This document shows positions 8,539 through 16,958 of a stretch of DNA of 31,061 nucleotides, piece by piece; position 1 is the stretch's first letter; each line of letters starts with the position of its first letter. The stretch lies in contig NZ_CALLXM010000080.1 of NCBI RefSeq assembly GCF_937875265.1, positions 1 through 31,061 on the forward strand, written 5' to 3'. Position numbers and translations under genes: made by a program. The notes under the pieces are model-generated. The model saw nothing but the letters and a program-made list of their open reading frames with translations, was not told the DNA's origin and did no database searches. The DNA is from an uncultured Acetobacter sp. Its GTDB lineage: Bacteria > Pseudomonadota > Alphaproteobacteria > Acetobacterales > Acetobacteraceae.

Positions 8539-9369
8539 TCACCCCGGCATTTTTCCTGCCAGAAACGCGAAAACAGCGTGTGCTCCCGCCATCCAGAACG
8601 GTACCGAGGGTGCCACACACAAAGACACCAGAGCCGCAGCAGGCGCCGCGACCACCAGACCATCAAACCGGTCCAGCAGCCCGCCATGCCCCGGCAGCAA
8701 TGTGCCAGAATCTTTTACACCCAGCGCGCGCTTCATGGCACTTTCAGCCAGATCACCCGCCTGAGCCACAACACCCAGAGCAGCGCCCCAGAACGCTGCC
8801 GTCGCCACACCACCTTGCCCGGAAAGAGCAGCCACAAGGCAACCGCACAGCACAGCGCCCACAAGCCCACCAAGCGAGCCAGACCATGTTTTTCCGGGGG
8901 AAATGCGCGGGGCCAACTTGGGGCCACCAATCAGCCGGCCTGTCAGGTAGGCCGTGCTGTCACTCGCTACCACAACGGCCACCACAAACAGCACCGGCCA
9001 CAGACTTTCCAGCCGCAGCCAGACAAGAGACGTGCCCGCCAGCACAATAACGCACATGACGGCGCATAGCTGCGCACCGAACACAAAGGACGTCAGGCAG
9101 AAAACCGGGAATGCATCCCATCGGCCTGTTACCGCTGCCAGCCCGGCCCCGATGGCCCACAGCACATACACGCTGCCGCGCCAGGATTTAGCGGACAGGC
9201 CAAACAGCATGGCCGCTTCTGCTGCCATACCGCCCATGACGCCAAGAATGAGAACATTATACAGCAGGCCGCCTATGCCAATGCACAGCCCGGCCACCAG
9301 CACGAGGATACAGGCCGACATCAGGCGGATCCGCAGATCCCGCCAGGCAGACGTGTCAGGCTGCGTCAT
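8539..9369 (-). CDS. cdsA: CdsA, phosphatidate cytidylyltransferase
   Basis: Inner-membrane enzyme making CDP-diacylglycerol from phosphatidic acid and CTP, the precursor of all phospholipids. The 276-residue protein is mostly hydrophobic helices. It carries the signature region SAMKRALGVKDSGTLLPGHG followed by GLLDRFDG, with the Lys-Asp and Asp-Arg-Phe-Asp residues of the family, plus SDSTAYLTGRLIGGPKLAPR and ISPGKTWSG upstream of it. ATG at 9369 overlaps the uppS stop as ATGA (4 nt), so the two are translationally coupled. The C-terminal end (KMPG) follows a last TM helix. Confidence 0.96.
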   Translation of the reverse strand: MTQPDTSAWRDLRIRLMSACILVLVAGLCIGIGGLLYNVLILGVMGGMAAEAAMLFGLSAKSWRGSVYVLWAIGAGLAAVTGRWDAFPVFCLTSFVFGAQLCAVMCVIVLAGTSLVWLRLESLWPVLFVVAVVVASDSTAYLTGRLIGGPKLAPRISPGKTWSGSLGGLVGAVLCGCLVAALSGQGGVATAAFWGAALGVVAQAGDLAESAMKRALGVKDSGTLLPGHGGLLDRFDGLVVAAPAAALVSLCVAPSVPFWMAGAHAVFAFLAGKMPG

Positions 9370-10154
9370 GATGGGGAAGGCCTGGTGCCAAAGCGGCGTT
9401 CACGACGGGCATAGGCTTCCAGCACGGTCGCAAAATGCCCTTCATTGAAGTCGGGCCAGAAAATATTCAGGAAAACGAGCTCCGCGTAGGCACTCTGCCA
9501 CAGCAGGAAGTTGGAGAGCCGGAATTCTCCGCTGGTGCGCACCACCACATCCGGGTCTGGCACGCCCGCAGTCCATAGCCGGTCTGCAAACTGGGATTCG
9601 GTAATGTCTTCAGGCTTCAGGTCGCCCTGCTGCACCGACTGCGCAAGCCGCCGCGCTGCCTGCACAATATCACCCCGCCCACCATAAGAGAGCGCCAGCA
9701 GCAGGGTCAGCCGCTTGTTATCGCGCGTAAGGGCTTCCGCCCGCGCCAGCTCATCACGCAGGCTCGTATCAAAGCGTGCCAGATCCCCGATAAAGCGGAT
9801 GCGCACGCCTTCACGGTGCAGTTCCGCCACCTTGTGCCGCAGGTAGTAGCGCAGCAGGCTGGTGAGGTCCGCGACCTCAGCAGGCTCACGCGACCAGTTT
9901 TCTGAGGAAAAGGCATAAAGGGTCAGATACTGCACGCCACGATGCATAGCCGCGCGCAGGCAGCGGGAGACGGCTTCCGCCCCCGCCTTATGTCCAGCCA
10001 GACGTGGCAGACCTCTCTCCAGCGCCCAGCGCCCGTTGCCGTCCATAATGACAGCAACATGCGCGGGGACGATGGCTTTCCTGTCCGCATTCCCGGATGA
10101 TTTTGTTGGCACGGCTTCACCACCACGGGCCAGAGAGAGGAATTCCGACGCCAC
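9366..10154 (-). CDS. uppS: UppS, undecaprenyl diphosphate synthase (cis-prenyltransferase)
   Basis: Condenses isopentenyl-PP units in cis onto farnesyl-PP to make the C55 lipid carrier for peptidoglycan and LPS. The 262-residue form has the family signature HVAVIMDGNGRWA with catalytic Asp38, then RLAGHKAGAEAV and LTLYAFSSENWSR. GGRGDIV and the C-terminal PDPDVVVRTSGEFRLSNFLL and the LVFLNIFWPDF block follow. The start used is a GTG at 10154, 5 nt after the frr stop, but no clear Shine-Dalgarno is seen. A GTG 14 codons later is a possible alternative, which would still leave the core intact. It overlaps cdsA by 4 nt. Confidence 0.96.
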   Translation of the reverse strand: MASEFLSLARGGEAVPTKSSGNADRKAIVPAHVAVIMDGNGRWALERGLPRLAGHKAGAEAVSRCLRAAMHRGVQYLTLYAFSSENWSREPAEVADLTSLLRYYLRHKVAELHREGVRIRFIGDLARFDTSLRDELARAEALTRDNKRLTLLLALSYGGRGDIVQAARRLAQSVQQGDLKPEDITESQFADRLWTAGVPDPDVVVRTSGEFRLSNFLLWQSAYAELVFLNIFWPDFNEGHFATVLEAYARRERRFGTRPSPS

Positions 10155-10159
10155 CAGCG

Positions 10160-10723
10160 TCAGACCTGTTTGATCTCGCGGTCTTTGTCAGCCAGCATGT
10201 CATCAACTTTTTTCACATACTGGTCCGTGAGCTTCTGAATGGCGTCAGACCATGTCTTGACGTCATCCTGACTGATATCGCCCTTTTTCTCGAACGACTT
10301 GGCTTTATCCATGCCATCGCGGCGCACGCCACGGGCAGCAATCTTAGCCCCTTCCGCATAGCGGGCAGCAGCCTTGGCCAGTTCATGCCGGCGCTCTTCC
10401 GTCAGCTGCGGAATCGGCACGCGAACAAGCTGGCCGTCAGAAGCCGGATTCAGGCCAAGCCCGGAATCGCGAATAGCGCGCTCCACGGCCCCCGTCAGCA
10501 CACGGTCCCAGACCTGCACGGTAATCATCCGCGCTTCCGGCACAGCAATGGAGCCAACCTGCGTCAGCGGCACTTCACCACCATAGGCTTCCACGCGCAC
10601 CGGCTCCAGCAGAGCCGGGCTGGCACGGCCGGACCGCAGTCCGGCAAAATCACGCCGCAGACTATCAAGAGCACCATCCATGCGGCGCTTCAGGTCTTCC
10701 AGCAGGGCATTCAGATCAGACAC
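10160..10723 (-). CDS. frr: Ribosome recycling factor
   Basis: Splits post-termination ribosomes together with EF-G. The 187-residue length and sequence are typical: an N-terminal helix with LRSGRASPALLEPVRVEAYG, domain II with LTQVGSIAVPEARMITVQVW, and a C-terminal helix KLTDQYVKKVDDMLADKDRE. The start is a GTG at 10723 after a purine-rich GGGAGAGAGAG. The order pyrH-frr-uppS is conserved across many bacteria. The 104-nt spacer from pyrH has several short inverted repeats (for example 10786-10791 with 10804-10809) but no T-run. Confidence 0.97.
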   Translation of the reverse strand: MSDLNALLEDLKRRMDGALDSLRRDFAGLRSGRASPALLEPVRVEAYGGEVPLTQVGSIAVPEARMITVQVWDRVLTGAVERAIRDSGLGLNPASDGQLVRVPIPQLTEERRHELAKAAARYAEGAKIAARGVRRDGMDKAKSFEKKGDISQDDVKTWSDAIQKLTDQYVKKVDDMLADKDREIKQV

Positions 10724-10827
10724 GGTCTCTCTCTCCCGTTTCCCGGACGGACCCTCAGGCCCGTCTCGTCACTATCAACAGCAGGGTCCGGTGGCAGCAC
10801 GCCCCGGACACGTCTTTGCGTTGCGTT

Positions 10828-11565
10828 TTACGCGCTTTCAATAATCCGCGTAAAAGGACCTTCTTCCCGCATGACGCGCGGGAAGGATCCTGGCTCACCA
10901 ATATTGAACACAACAATCGGTAGGCGATTTTCACGCGCCAGACTAATGGCTGCGGCATCCATCACGTTCAGCTGCTTGGACAAGACATCCATATAGGTCA
11001 GCTGCTCGTAACGGACGGCTGAAGGGTCCTGCTTGGGGTCGGCTGAATAAACGCCGTCCACCTGCGTGCCTTTCAGCAGCACATCACATTCCATTTCCGC
11101 AGCGCGCAGCGCCGCAGCAGTATCCGTTGTAAAGAAGGGGTTGCCTGTCCCTGCGGCAAAAATAACCACACGACCTTTTTCCATATGCCGCACAGCGCGG
11201 CGGCGGATATAGGGTTCAGCAATGGAAGACATGTGGATGGCGGACATCACCCGTGACGGCAGCTGTTCCAGTTCAAGCGCGTTCTGCAACAGCAGCGCGT
11301 TGATCACGGTGGCCAGCATGCCGGCGTAGTCACCCTGTGCGCGGTCCATACCCTTGGCCGCTGCGGCCAGACCGCGGAAGATGTTGCCACCGCCCACAAC
11401 CAGGCAGACTTCCCACCCGCTGCGCACAACCTCGGCCACATCAGCGGCAATCCGCTCGACCGTCTGCTGATCGACGCCATAAGCGCCTGACCCCATCAGG
11501 GCCTCGCCGGAAACTTTGAGTAATACGCGTTTACGGGTTGGCATCTCGCCAGTGGAAGCAGTCAT
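10828..11565 (-). CDS. pyrH: PyrH, UMP kinase
   Basis: Phosphorylates UMP to UDP with ATP, the bacterial hexameric amino-acid-kinase type, normally activated by GTP and inhibited by UTP. The 245 residues show the nucleotide-binding VLLKVSGEALMG, CLVVGGGNIFRG, and the UMP/metal region VIFAAGTGNPFFTTDTAA. LLKGTQVDGVYSADP and the C-terminal PIVVFNIGEPGSF complete the fold. ATG at 11565 follows GAGGG. It is the first gene of the envelope superoperon here. rpsB and tsf, which precede pyrH in many proteobacteria, are absent: era is upstream and an intrinsic terminator ends 26 nt before the start codon. Confidence 0.97.
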   Translation of the reverse strand: MTASTGEMPTRKRVLLKVSGEALMGSGAYGVDQQTVERIAADVAEVVRSGWEVCLVVGGGNIFRGLAAAAKGMDRAQGDYAGMLATVINALLLQNALELEQLPSRVMSAIHMSSIAEPYIRRRAVRHMEKGRVVIFAAGTGNPFFTTDTAAALRAAEMECDVLLKGTQVDGVYSADPKQDPSAVRYEQLTYMDVLSKQLNVMDAAAISLARENRLPIVVFNIGEPGSFPRVMREEGPFTRIIESA

Positions 11566-11590
11566 TGGCCCTCGATCACGCAGATAGTCT

Positions 11591-11623
11591 GAAAAAGGCC
11601 CTGCCCCCGCGAAGGGTCAGGAC
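11591..11623 (-). terminator. Intrinsic terminator after era, just before pyrH
   Basis: On the minus strand GTCCTGACCC pairs with GGGGCAGGGC (10 positions, one A-G mismatch and one T-G pair) around the 6-nt loop TTCGCG, and C plus five T follow. It lies 55 nt past the era stop and its T-run ends 26 nt before the pyrH ATG. It probably ends the folK-to-era operon. Because so little room is left for a pyrH promoter, it may also act as an attenuator for the next operon. Confidence 0.8.
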
Positions 11624-11678
11624 AAGTCGCCCCTCTCTTATCCTTCATGACGCGAGGCCACAAGCGGTCAGACCCGCC

Positions 11679-12578
11679 TTATGGCACATCATCCAGACCA
11701 ATGGCCTGCAGGCGGGCACGCTCTTCATCCCAGCCAGAGCGCTCTTTTACATTCAGAAACAGGTGGCAGGGCCGTTCCAGCAGACTGGAAAGCTGCTTGC
11801 GCGCACGCTCACCAATCTGGCGGATTTTCTGCCCGCCTTCCCCGATCAGAATCGCCTTATGGCCCGTACGCCCCACATAAATAGTGGCCTCAATACGCAC
11901 AGAACCGTCCGGACGTTCCTGATAGCTTTCCGTTTCCACCGTCGTGCCATAGGGCACTTCTTCATGCGTGAGCAGGAAGATCTGTTCCCGCACCAGCTCG
12001 GCTGCCAGCAGGCGGTCGGGCAGATCGGTCAGGTCATCTTCCGGGTAGAGATACGGGCCTTCAGGCAGGCTGTCAGCCAGACGGGTCAGCAGATCTTCCA
12101 CACCACCACCAGAGCGGGCACTGACCATGAACACATGTTCCACTGCCAGCTTTTTGGTGATCTGCTCCGTCAGCGGCAGCAGTCTTTCAGGCGGAACCAA
12201 ATCGGTCTTGTTCAGCACCAGCCAGAGCTTGCGGCCCGTTGTGGCCAGACGCTCGATAATGCTGCTAACGGCATCGGTCAGGCCGGAACGCGCATCCACC
12301 AGTAGCATGGTGATATCCGCATCTTCAGCACCACTCCAGGCCGCTGCAACCATCGCGCGGTCCAGGCGGCGGCGCGGCTGGAAAATTCCGGGGGTGTCCA
12401 CCAGCAGAATCTGGCAGGTACCGCGCATCAGAATCCCCAGCACGCGGGCGCGGGTTGTCTGCGCCTTGGGGCTGACAATGGAGAGCTTCGCCCCCGCCAT
12501 TTTGTTCAGCAGCGTGGATTTTCCGGCGTTCGGTGCCCCCACCAGAGCGGCAAACCCGCAGCGTGTCGTTTCACCCAT
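11679..12578 (-). CDS. era: Era, ribosome-assembly GTPase
   Basis: GTPase that binds the 3' end of 16S rRNA and assists 30S maturation. I start it at the ATG at 12578 (299 residues). This has GGAGG 8 nt upstream and overlaps the rnc stop as ATGGGTGA, whereas longer frames run into rnc. The motifs are G1 GAPNAGKS (residues 14-21), G3 DTPG, G4 NKTD, and SAR as G5. The C-terminal KH domain holds the YVGRTGHKAILIGEGGQKI segment. The length matches E. coli Era (301). Coupling with rnc is the classic rnc-era arrangement joining rRNA processing and 30S assembly. Confidence 0.97.
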   Translation of the reverse strand: MGETTRCGFAALVGAPNAGKSTLLNKMAGAKLSIVSPKAQTTRARVLGILMRGTCQILLVDTPGIFQPRRRLDRAMVAAAWSGAEDADITMLLVDARSGLTDAVSSIIERLATTGRKLWLVLNKTDLVPPERLLPLTEQITKKLAVEHVFMVSARSGGGVEDLLTRLADSLPEGPYLYPEDDLTDLPDRLLAAELVREQIFLLTHEEVPYGTTVETESYQERPDGSVRIEATIYVGRTGHKAILIGEGGQKIRQIGERARKQLSSLLERPCHLFLNVKERSGWDEERARLQAIGLDDVP

Positions 12579-13317
12579 GTTGAGGGCCTCCAAATTTTTC
12601 CAGCAGATCCGCTGCAGCGGCACTTTCGGCGGCCCGTTTACTTCCGGCCCGCCCTTCTCCACTCCGGCCACCGGCGGTCACCTGCACCACAAACAGTGGC
12701 GCGTGAGAGGGACCATCAGCCCCGATCGTTTCATACACAGGCAGACTCTGCCCCCGGCCCAGAACCCATTCCTGCAAAGCAGTCTTGGGGTCTTTGGGCG
12801 GGCGGGCCTGCGCATCCAGCATTGGTTTCCATGCCGTCCGCACAATGTCCCGCGCCGGGTCCAGCCCGCCATCCAGAAACACAGCGCCCAACACGGCTTC
12901 CAGCGCATCGGCCACCACATTGGCGGTGCTTTGCACACCCACGCGGGCCTCATGCGTGGCAACGGCCAGACTGCCCGGCATATCAATCCGCTCGGCAATT
13001 TCAGCCAGCATAACGCGGGACACCAGATGCGCCAGCCGGGAGCCAAGGGCTCCTTCCTGCTCATTCGGGTAGCGTTCCAGCAGCCACTCCGCCATCAGCA
13101 GGCCCAGAACACGGTCCCCGATAAATTCCAGACGTTCGTTAGAGCCAACCCCACGCGCCTTTTGCGGCCGACGCCGCCCGCCTGCGTTCTGATGCGCGGC
13201 AGAGCGATGCGTTAAGGCCTCATGCAGCAAAGCCGGATTGGTAAACTGATACCCCAGACGTTCCTGCAACGCCGCGACAGCAGAGGCCTCTCCGGAAAAT
13301 CCGACAGGACGCTTCAC
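12571..13317 (-). CDS. rnc: RNase III
   Basis: Double-strand-specific endoribonuclease that processes rRNA and some mRNAs. The chosen start is a GTG at 13317, which overlaps the lepB stop as GTGA and has GGAG 6 nt upstream. It gives 248 residues. The catalytic domain carries the signature NERLEFIGDRVLGLLMAEWL with its Glu and Asp metal ligands, plus DALEAVLGAVFLDGG with the later ligands. The C-terminal dsRNA-binding domain starts near DPKTALQEWVLGRGQSLPVY and runs to AAESAAAADLLEKF. The segment between helices contains an Arg-rich insert (GGRRRPQKARG). It overlaps era by 8 nt. Confidence 0.96.
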   Translation of the reverse strand: MKRPVGFSGEASAVAALQERLGYQFTNPALLHEALTHRSAAHQNAGGRRRPQKARGVGSNERLEFIGDRVLGLLMAEWLLERYPNEQEGALGSRLAHLVSRVMLAEIAERIDMPGSLAVATHEARVGVQSTANVVADALEAVLGAVFLDGGLDPARDIVRTAWKPMLDAQARPPKDPKTALQEWVLGRGQSLPVYETIGADGPSHAPLFVVQVTAGGRSGEGRAGSKRAAESAAAADLLEKFGGPQHG

Positions 13318-14132
13318 GTGACACTCCGGAGAATTCGGCCCCAGCGAATTTCTGTTGGCCAGTACCAAATCTGCCAGAACGGATGGGCAGACTCCACGGA
13401 AAAGAACACGCGCCCGGCATGGCCTACCAGATTTTCCATTGGCACAAAGCCAAGGTCTTTCGGGCCATCCCCCATAAAGCGGCTGTCCGCGCTGTCATCC
13501 CGGTTATCGCCCATGGCAAAGAAGTAGCCCGGCGGCACAACGTAATCCGGCGTGTTGTTCTGCGCACCATCATCCATCAGCTTGAGCACCTGATGCGCCA
13601 CAACACCCGTGCCACCGCTGGCAGGAAGCTGCTCATCACACGCCTCCCCTTCCATTGGCACACGGGATTCATCCAGCGCCGTATATGGATGCGGAGCGAG
13701 GCAGGGCACGAGCTGATTGTTCAGATACAGGTGCCCTTCCGTCACACGCACATGGTCACCCGGCAGACCGATAATCCGTTTGACGTAGTCAACAGAGGTA
13801 TCTTTGGTAAAGCGGAAGACAGCCACGTCCCCACGGTGCGGCTCAGCCCCCCAGATCCGCCCCTGAAACAGGTTGGGCGAGAACGGGAGGGAGTAGTGGG
13901 AATAGCCGTAGCTGTATTTGGACACCATAATATAGTCCCCAACCTGCAAGGTCGGGATCATGGAGCCGGACGGGATCACGAAGGTTTCAAACAGGAAAGT
14001 GCGGAAGAGAGTTACAACCAGCACCACCCAGATGATGGTTTTAGCGTATTCCAGCACGAGCTGCCCGATTGATGCAGGCTCCCCTGCGCCTGATGCCATG
14101 GGAGTCTGGTCCGGGTTGGTCATGTCCTGCAC
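13314..14132 (-). CDS. lepB: LepB, signal peptidase I
   Basis: Inner-membrane Ser/Lys protease that removes Sec and Tat signal peptides. One N-terminal TM helix (about residues 30-50) is followed by the catalytic Ser in FVIPSGSMIPTL (Ser57), GDYIMVSK, and the catalytic Lys in DYVKRIIGLPGD. The conserved box E is FAMGDNRDDSADSR. The 272-residue length is typical of alphaproteobacteria. The longest frame starts at a GTG at 14132; an ATG three codons on (14123) is equally plausible. It lies 64 nt after acpS and overlaps rnc by 4 nt. It is not linked to lepA, unlike in E. coli; lepA is at 25448 in this window. Confidence 0.96.
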   Translation of the reverse strand: MQDMTNPDQTPMASGAGEPASIGQLVLEYAKTIIWVVLVVTLFRTFLFETFVIPSGSMIPTLQVGDYIMVSKYSYGYSHYSLPFSPNLFQGRIWGAEPHRGDVAVFRFTKDTSVDYVKRIIGLPGDHVRVTEGHLYLNNQLVPCLAPHPYTALDESRVPMEGEACDEQLPASGGTGVVAHQVLKLMDDGAQNNTPDYVVPPGYFFAMGDNRDDSADSRFMGDGPKDLGFVPMENLVGHAGRVFFSVESAHPFWQIWYWPTEIRWGRILRSVT

Positions 14133-14196
14133 CGCCTGTCTGCTTTGAAAAAGAAAAGAAAAATCGGCGGGATCAAGCCGCGCACCCTACGCAATG

Positions 14197-14604
14197 TCAA
14201 GCCGGACGCCCCGAGATTATCACCTCAGCAAAGGCGTAAGGAGCCTCATCCGTCATGCTCAATACCAGATACGGCACCAGCCCTGCTGGCGCAATCTGCT
14301 GTAACCGAAGCAAAGCCGCACCTGTCAGCACCAGCGTTGGCTGGCCGGAGGGCAGATTTTCTACCCCGATCTGACTTTGTGCAACCCCCTGAGCAAACCC
14401 GGTGCCCAGCGCTTTGGCGCAAGCCTCCTTGGCGGCCCAGCGTTTGGCGTAGGCCCCGATCCGCGCCTGACCACTGCGCCGCTCAGCCCGAGCGCGTTCC
14501 GTAGGGGTGAAAACCCGGTTAAGAAACCGGTCCCCGAACTGCGCTATCACGCGCTCTATCCGGCGCATGTCGCATAGATCCACCCCGGCGGCGATCACAC
14601 TCAC
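14197..14604 (-). CDS. acpS: AcpS, holo-ACP synthase
   Basis: Transfers 4'-phosphopantetheine from CoA to apo-ACP, enabling the fatty acid and lipid A pathways encoded downstream. The 135-residue protein shows AAGVDLCDMRRIE with the magnesium-binding Asp, and the conserved YAKRWAAKEACAKALGTG with the second metal Glu. The start is a GTG at 14604 that overlaps the rsh stop codon as GTGA; a second GTG lies two codons later. Length is slightly above E. coli AcpS (126). The cluster acpS-lepB-rnc-era is common in alphaproteobacteria. Confidence 0.95.
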   Translation of the reverse strand: MSVIAAGVDLCDMRRIERVIAQFGDRFLNRVFTPTERARAERRSGQARIGAYAKRWAAKEACAKALGTGFAQGVAQSQIGVENLPSGQPTLVLTGAALLRLQQIAPAGLVPYLVLSMTDEAPYAFAEVIISGRPA

Positions 14605-16952
14605 GCCCGCGCCCTGTCAGCCTGAGAAATTCCCTGCGCAGTTCGCAAAGCGGCAATTACGGAGGAAAGATGCCGCAGGTCCCGCACCTCCACATCCACA
14701 AGAATTTCCATGAAATCGAGCTGGCGATGGACAATTTTCAGATTAACCACTGATGCATCACACTTGGACACCGTGTTGGTAATGGCTGCCAGCACGGAGG
14801 ATTCGTTTTCCGCTACAATGGTAATCCGCCCCACCCGCAGCTCTCCGCTGCCGGAACGGGCCATGGCATCATAATCCCAGTCCACATCCAGAAAGCGTTC
14901 CGGCGTAGCGGCAAAGCTTTCCAGCGTGGGGCAGGTTCGGGTGTGAATAGTCACGCCCTTACCGGTAGCAACCACACCCACAATCCGGTCGCCCGGCAGT
15001 GCATGACAACAGGCGGCAAAATGTACGGCTACACCGGGGCCAAGCCCCACCAACGGGATAGCCCCACCAGAGCGACCACTGCTCGCCCCGCTTGACGCAC
15101 GAGGGCGCGGCCCGGCAGTACCCAGCACGCCCGGCAGCCCTGCCACCATACGCGGCGCACGGGTGGCACGGCGCAGTTCCGGATAGGCCGCATGCACAAC
15201 ATCCCGCGCCCCGAGATTATTGTTGCCTACCGACACATACAGATCCTGAAGGGAGTTCTGCTTCAGAGCTTTGAGTGTCGTTTCGATAACTTTTTCGGAG
15301 CCATCCACCCCTTCCTGACGGAAGGCCTTGGCCAGGGCTGCGCGTCCGCTATCCAGATAGGTCTGGCGCTGCTGCGCGGCCACATAACGACGGATACGCG
15401 CCCGGGCCTTGCCCGTAACCACAAACCGCTCCCACGAGGGAGACGGTGCCCCCCCGCGTGCGGTCATGATTTCGACCTGATCCCCGTTCTGCAGCTCATG
15501 CCGCAGCGGCATCAGGCGACCATTGATCTTTGCCCCGACGCAGGAATCCCCAATCTGGCTGTGCACGGCGTAGGCAAAATCAACCGATGTTGCACCACGC
15601 GGCAGCGAGATAAGCTGGCCTTTGGGAGAGAAGCAGAAAACCTGATCCTGATAGAGCTCGAGTTTGGTATTTTCCAGAAACTCATCCGGCGCAGATGAGG
15701 CTTCCAGAATTTCCAGAAGATCCTGCACCCAGCGCGGGCGACGGAACCCGGCAATACCGCCCCCCTCAGCATCACCTTCCTTATAGGACCAGTGTGCCGC
15801 AACACCGTTTTCGGCAATGTCATGCATAGCCTCGGTACGGATCTGCACTTCAATTTTCTGGTTGCGTGGGGAGCGCAGCGTCACCCCGGTATGCAGGCTC
15901 TGATATCCGTTGGCCTTGGGAGTGGAAATATAATCTTTGAAACGCCCGGCGATAACCGGATAGGCGGCATGCACCGCCCCCAGCGCCATGTAGCAATCCT
16001 CGCGCGTATTCACGACGACGCGAAACGCCATAATGTCTGAAAGCTGCTCAAACGCCACATTGCGGCGCTGCATTTTCTCCCAGATGGAATAGGGGGATTT
16101 CTCGCGACCAGAGACGTGAACGTTCTGCAAACCGGCTTCTTCACACAGGCGCAGCAGTTCCCGCCGCACCTCTTCAATCACATCCGCACCCTGCCCGCGC
16201 AGGTAGTTCAGGCGAGCCCGAATGGTGGCGTCTGCTTCCGGCTCAAGCTGCGCGAAGGAGAGGTTTTGCAGCTCGGTCTTGACCCGGTCCATACCGATAC
16301 GTTCGGCAAGGGGGGCATAGATATCGAGCGTTTCCCGCGCAATGCGCTGGCGGCGGTCCACCCGCTCCACAAAATGCAGCGTGCGCATGTTGTGCAGGCG
16401 GTCAGCCAGCTTGACCAGCAGAACGCGAATGTCTTTCGACATTGCCAACACAAGTTTGCGGAAGTTTTCGGCCTGCTTGGTACGGTCGGACTGAAGCTCA
16501 AGCCGGGTCAGCTTGGTTACGCCATCAACCAGATCCGCCACGGTAGGGCCGAACTGCGTGCGCAGATCATCCTGCGTGATACCGGTATCTTCAATGGTAT
16601 CATGCAGAAGTGCCGTGATGATGGACGGAACATCCAGCCGGAAACCAGCCAGAATCATCGCCACCGCCAACGGATGGGTTATATACGGGTCACCATTATC
16701 GCGAAGCTGGCTCTCATGAGCCTTTTTCGCCACGTCAAACGCGCGACGAATAGCCTCCAGATCAGCATTGGGGGCATAGCCACGCACAATGTTGATCAAC
16801 CGGTCGCAGGTAAAGTCCCCGCGCACCGATGAATCTGGAGAAACTGAGACCGGGGTAAACTCCCCGGTTACAACAGGCAGGAACGCAGAACCGGCAGAGT
16901 CTGCATCAGACACCACAGACCCGGCCCCGTTATCACCCCCTGCCCGCGTCAC
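14601..16952 (-). CDS. rsh: Rsh, bifunctional (p)ppGpp synthetase/hydrolase (RelA/SpoT)
   Basis: Makes and degrades (p)ppGpp, the stringent-response alarmone. The 783-residue protein has an N-terminal extension of about 45 residues. An HD hydrolase domain follows with an intact HDTIED (H117, D118, E121, D122) and KLADRLHNMRTL. The synthetase domain has DIMAFRV, RFKDYISTPKANGYQSLHT and KIEVQIRTEAMH. TGS (VFCFSPKGQLISLPRGATS) and a C-terminal ACT domain complete it. Both catalytic centres look intact, as in the single Rsh of most alphaproteobacteria. A Gly/Ser/Arg-rich linker (PRASSGASSGRSGG) precedes the ACT-side region. The start is a GTG at 16952, 6 nt after the rpoZ stop. Confidence 0.97.
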   Translation of the reverse strand: MTRAGGDNGAGSVVSDADSAGSAFLPVVTGEFTPVSVSPDSSVRGDFTCDRLINIVRGYAPNADLEAIRRAFDVAKKAHESQLRDNGDPYITHPLAVAMILAGFRLDVPSIITALLHDTIEDTGITQDDLRTQFGPTVADLVDGVTKLTRLELQSDRTKQAENFRKLVLAMSKDIRVLLVKLADRLHNMRTLHFVERVDRRQRIARETLDIYAPLAERIGMDRVKTELQNLSFAQLEPEADATIRARLNYLRGQGADVIEEVRRELLRLCEEAGLQNVHVSGREKSPYSIWEKMQRRNVAFEQLSDIMAFRVVVNTREDCYMALGAVHAAYPVIAGRFKDYISTPKANGYQSLHTGVTLRSPRNQKIEVQIRTEAMHDIAENGVAAHWSYKEGDAEGGGIAGFRRPRWVQDLLEILEASSAPDEFLENTKLELYQDQVFCFSPKGQLISLPRGATSVDFAYAVHSQIGDSCVGAKINGRLMPLRHELQNGDQVEIMTARGGAPSPSWERFVVTGKARARIRRYVAAQQRQTYLDSGRAALAKAFRQEGVDGSEKVIETTLKALKQNSLQDLYVSVGNNNLGARDVVHAAYPELRRATRAPRMVAGLPGVLGTAGPRPRASSGASSGRSGGAIPLVGLGPGVAVHFAACCHALPGDRIVGVVATGKGVTIHTRTCPTLESFAATPERFLDVDWDYDAMARSGSGELRVGRITIVAENESSVLAAITNTVSKCDASVVNLKIVHRQLDFMEILVDVEVRDLRHLSSVIAALRTAQGISQADRARA

Positions 16953-16958
16953 ACGCTT

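Noticed and set aside
11679..12671. 330-residue Era with a 31-residue extension
   Set aside because: The extension lies in rnc in another frame; the ATG at 12578 has GGAGG at 8 nt and gives the usual Era length.
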